Assembly: GCA_934130025.1 (NCBI GenBank) | Contig: CAKOXG010000045.1 | Location: 1 to 5,889, forward strand | DNA: 5,889 bases | Direction: 5' to 3' | DNA from: an uncultured Clostridia bacterium | GTDB lineage: Bacteria > Bacillota > Clostridia > TANB77 > CAG-508 | In this document: one piece after another, positions 5,862 through 5,889 of the stretch | How positions within the stretch are numbered: the stretch's first letter is position 1 | Layout of the letters: every line of letters begins with the position of its first letter | Notes under the pieces: model-generated | Told to the model about the DNA's origin: nothing | Seen by the model: the letters and a program-made list of their open reading frames with translations, nothing else | The model's database searches: none | Program-made: the position numbers and the translations under genes

Positions 5862-5880
5862 GAGTTCTAAAGAAGAACTC
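5862..5880. other. Hairpin just downstream of the predicted variable region
   Basis: GAGTTCT (5862-5868) and AGAACTC (5874-5880) form a perfect 7-bp stem with the 5-nt loop AAAGA, beginning 14 nt after the stop codon. Hairpin or cruciform structures just past the variable region are a known target-recognition element of several DGRs. A role as a transcription terminator is the alternative, but no T-tract is visible in the nine bases that remain. Confidence 0.6.
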
Positions 5881-5889
5881 AAAACTTCT

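Noticed and set aside
1..5889. CRISPR array, tRNA or rRNA genes, insertion sequence or phage structural genes
   Set aside because: No regularly spaced repeats, cloverleaf-like sequence, transposase motif or phage protein was seen on either strand.

Overview
The window is very AT-rich and reads as the chromosome of a low-GC, Gram-positive, spore-forming member of the Clostridia, probably an uncultured gut lineage. The evidence is strong AGGAGG-type ribosome-binding sites before nearly every gene, an AT-biased codon choice, a sporulation sigma factor (pro-sigma-K), and a Clostridia-style prepilin leader. The lineage call is inference; no marker in the window fixes a genus.

Layout. (1) Positions 1-1772, plus strand: the 3' part of a TrmR-like O-methyltransferase followed by a peptidase-U32 family protein of the TrhP type. 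In Bacillus subtilis these families act in sequence on tRNA wobble uridine 34 (hydroxylation to ho5U, then methylation to mo5U), so this looks like a tRNA-modification operon. (2) 1812-2500, plus strand: a two-gene minimal nucleotidyltransferase / HEPN pair (HI0073/HI0074 or MntA/HepT type). The HEPN protein has Tyr where the catalytic His of the RNase motif should be. (3) 2519-3343, minus strand: a DUF368 (PopT-type) membrane protein, convergent with the HEPN gene. (4) 3591-4289, plus strand: intact pro-sigma-K. (5) 4290-4668: a 379-nt AT-rich intergenic stretch with one good sigma-A-type promoter candidate and a 16-bp palindrome. (6) 4669-5847, plus strand: a prepilin-like leader joined to a C-type-lectin/FGE-sulfatase-like domain. 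Its last ~45 codons change abruptly in base composition and codon use. A small hairpin follows and the window ends.

The most interesting part is the last gene. Its 3' end has the signature of the variable region of a diversity-generating retroelement (DGR): a lectin-fold C-terminus, a dense run of NNC codons in an otherwise AT-ending gene, a conserved GSRPTLY-type ending and a hairpin just past the stop. The template repeat and reverse transcriptase are not in the window and are predicted to lie just downstream. The encoded product would be a pilin-like, surface-exposed protein with a diversified ligand-binding tip. That prediction can be tested directly by reading the next few kilobases.
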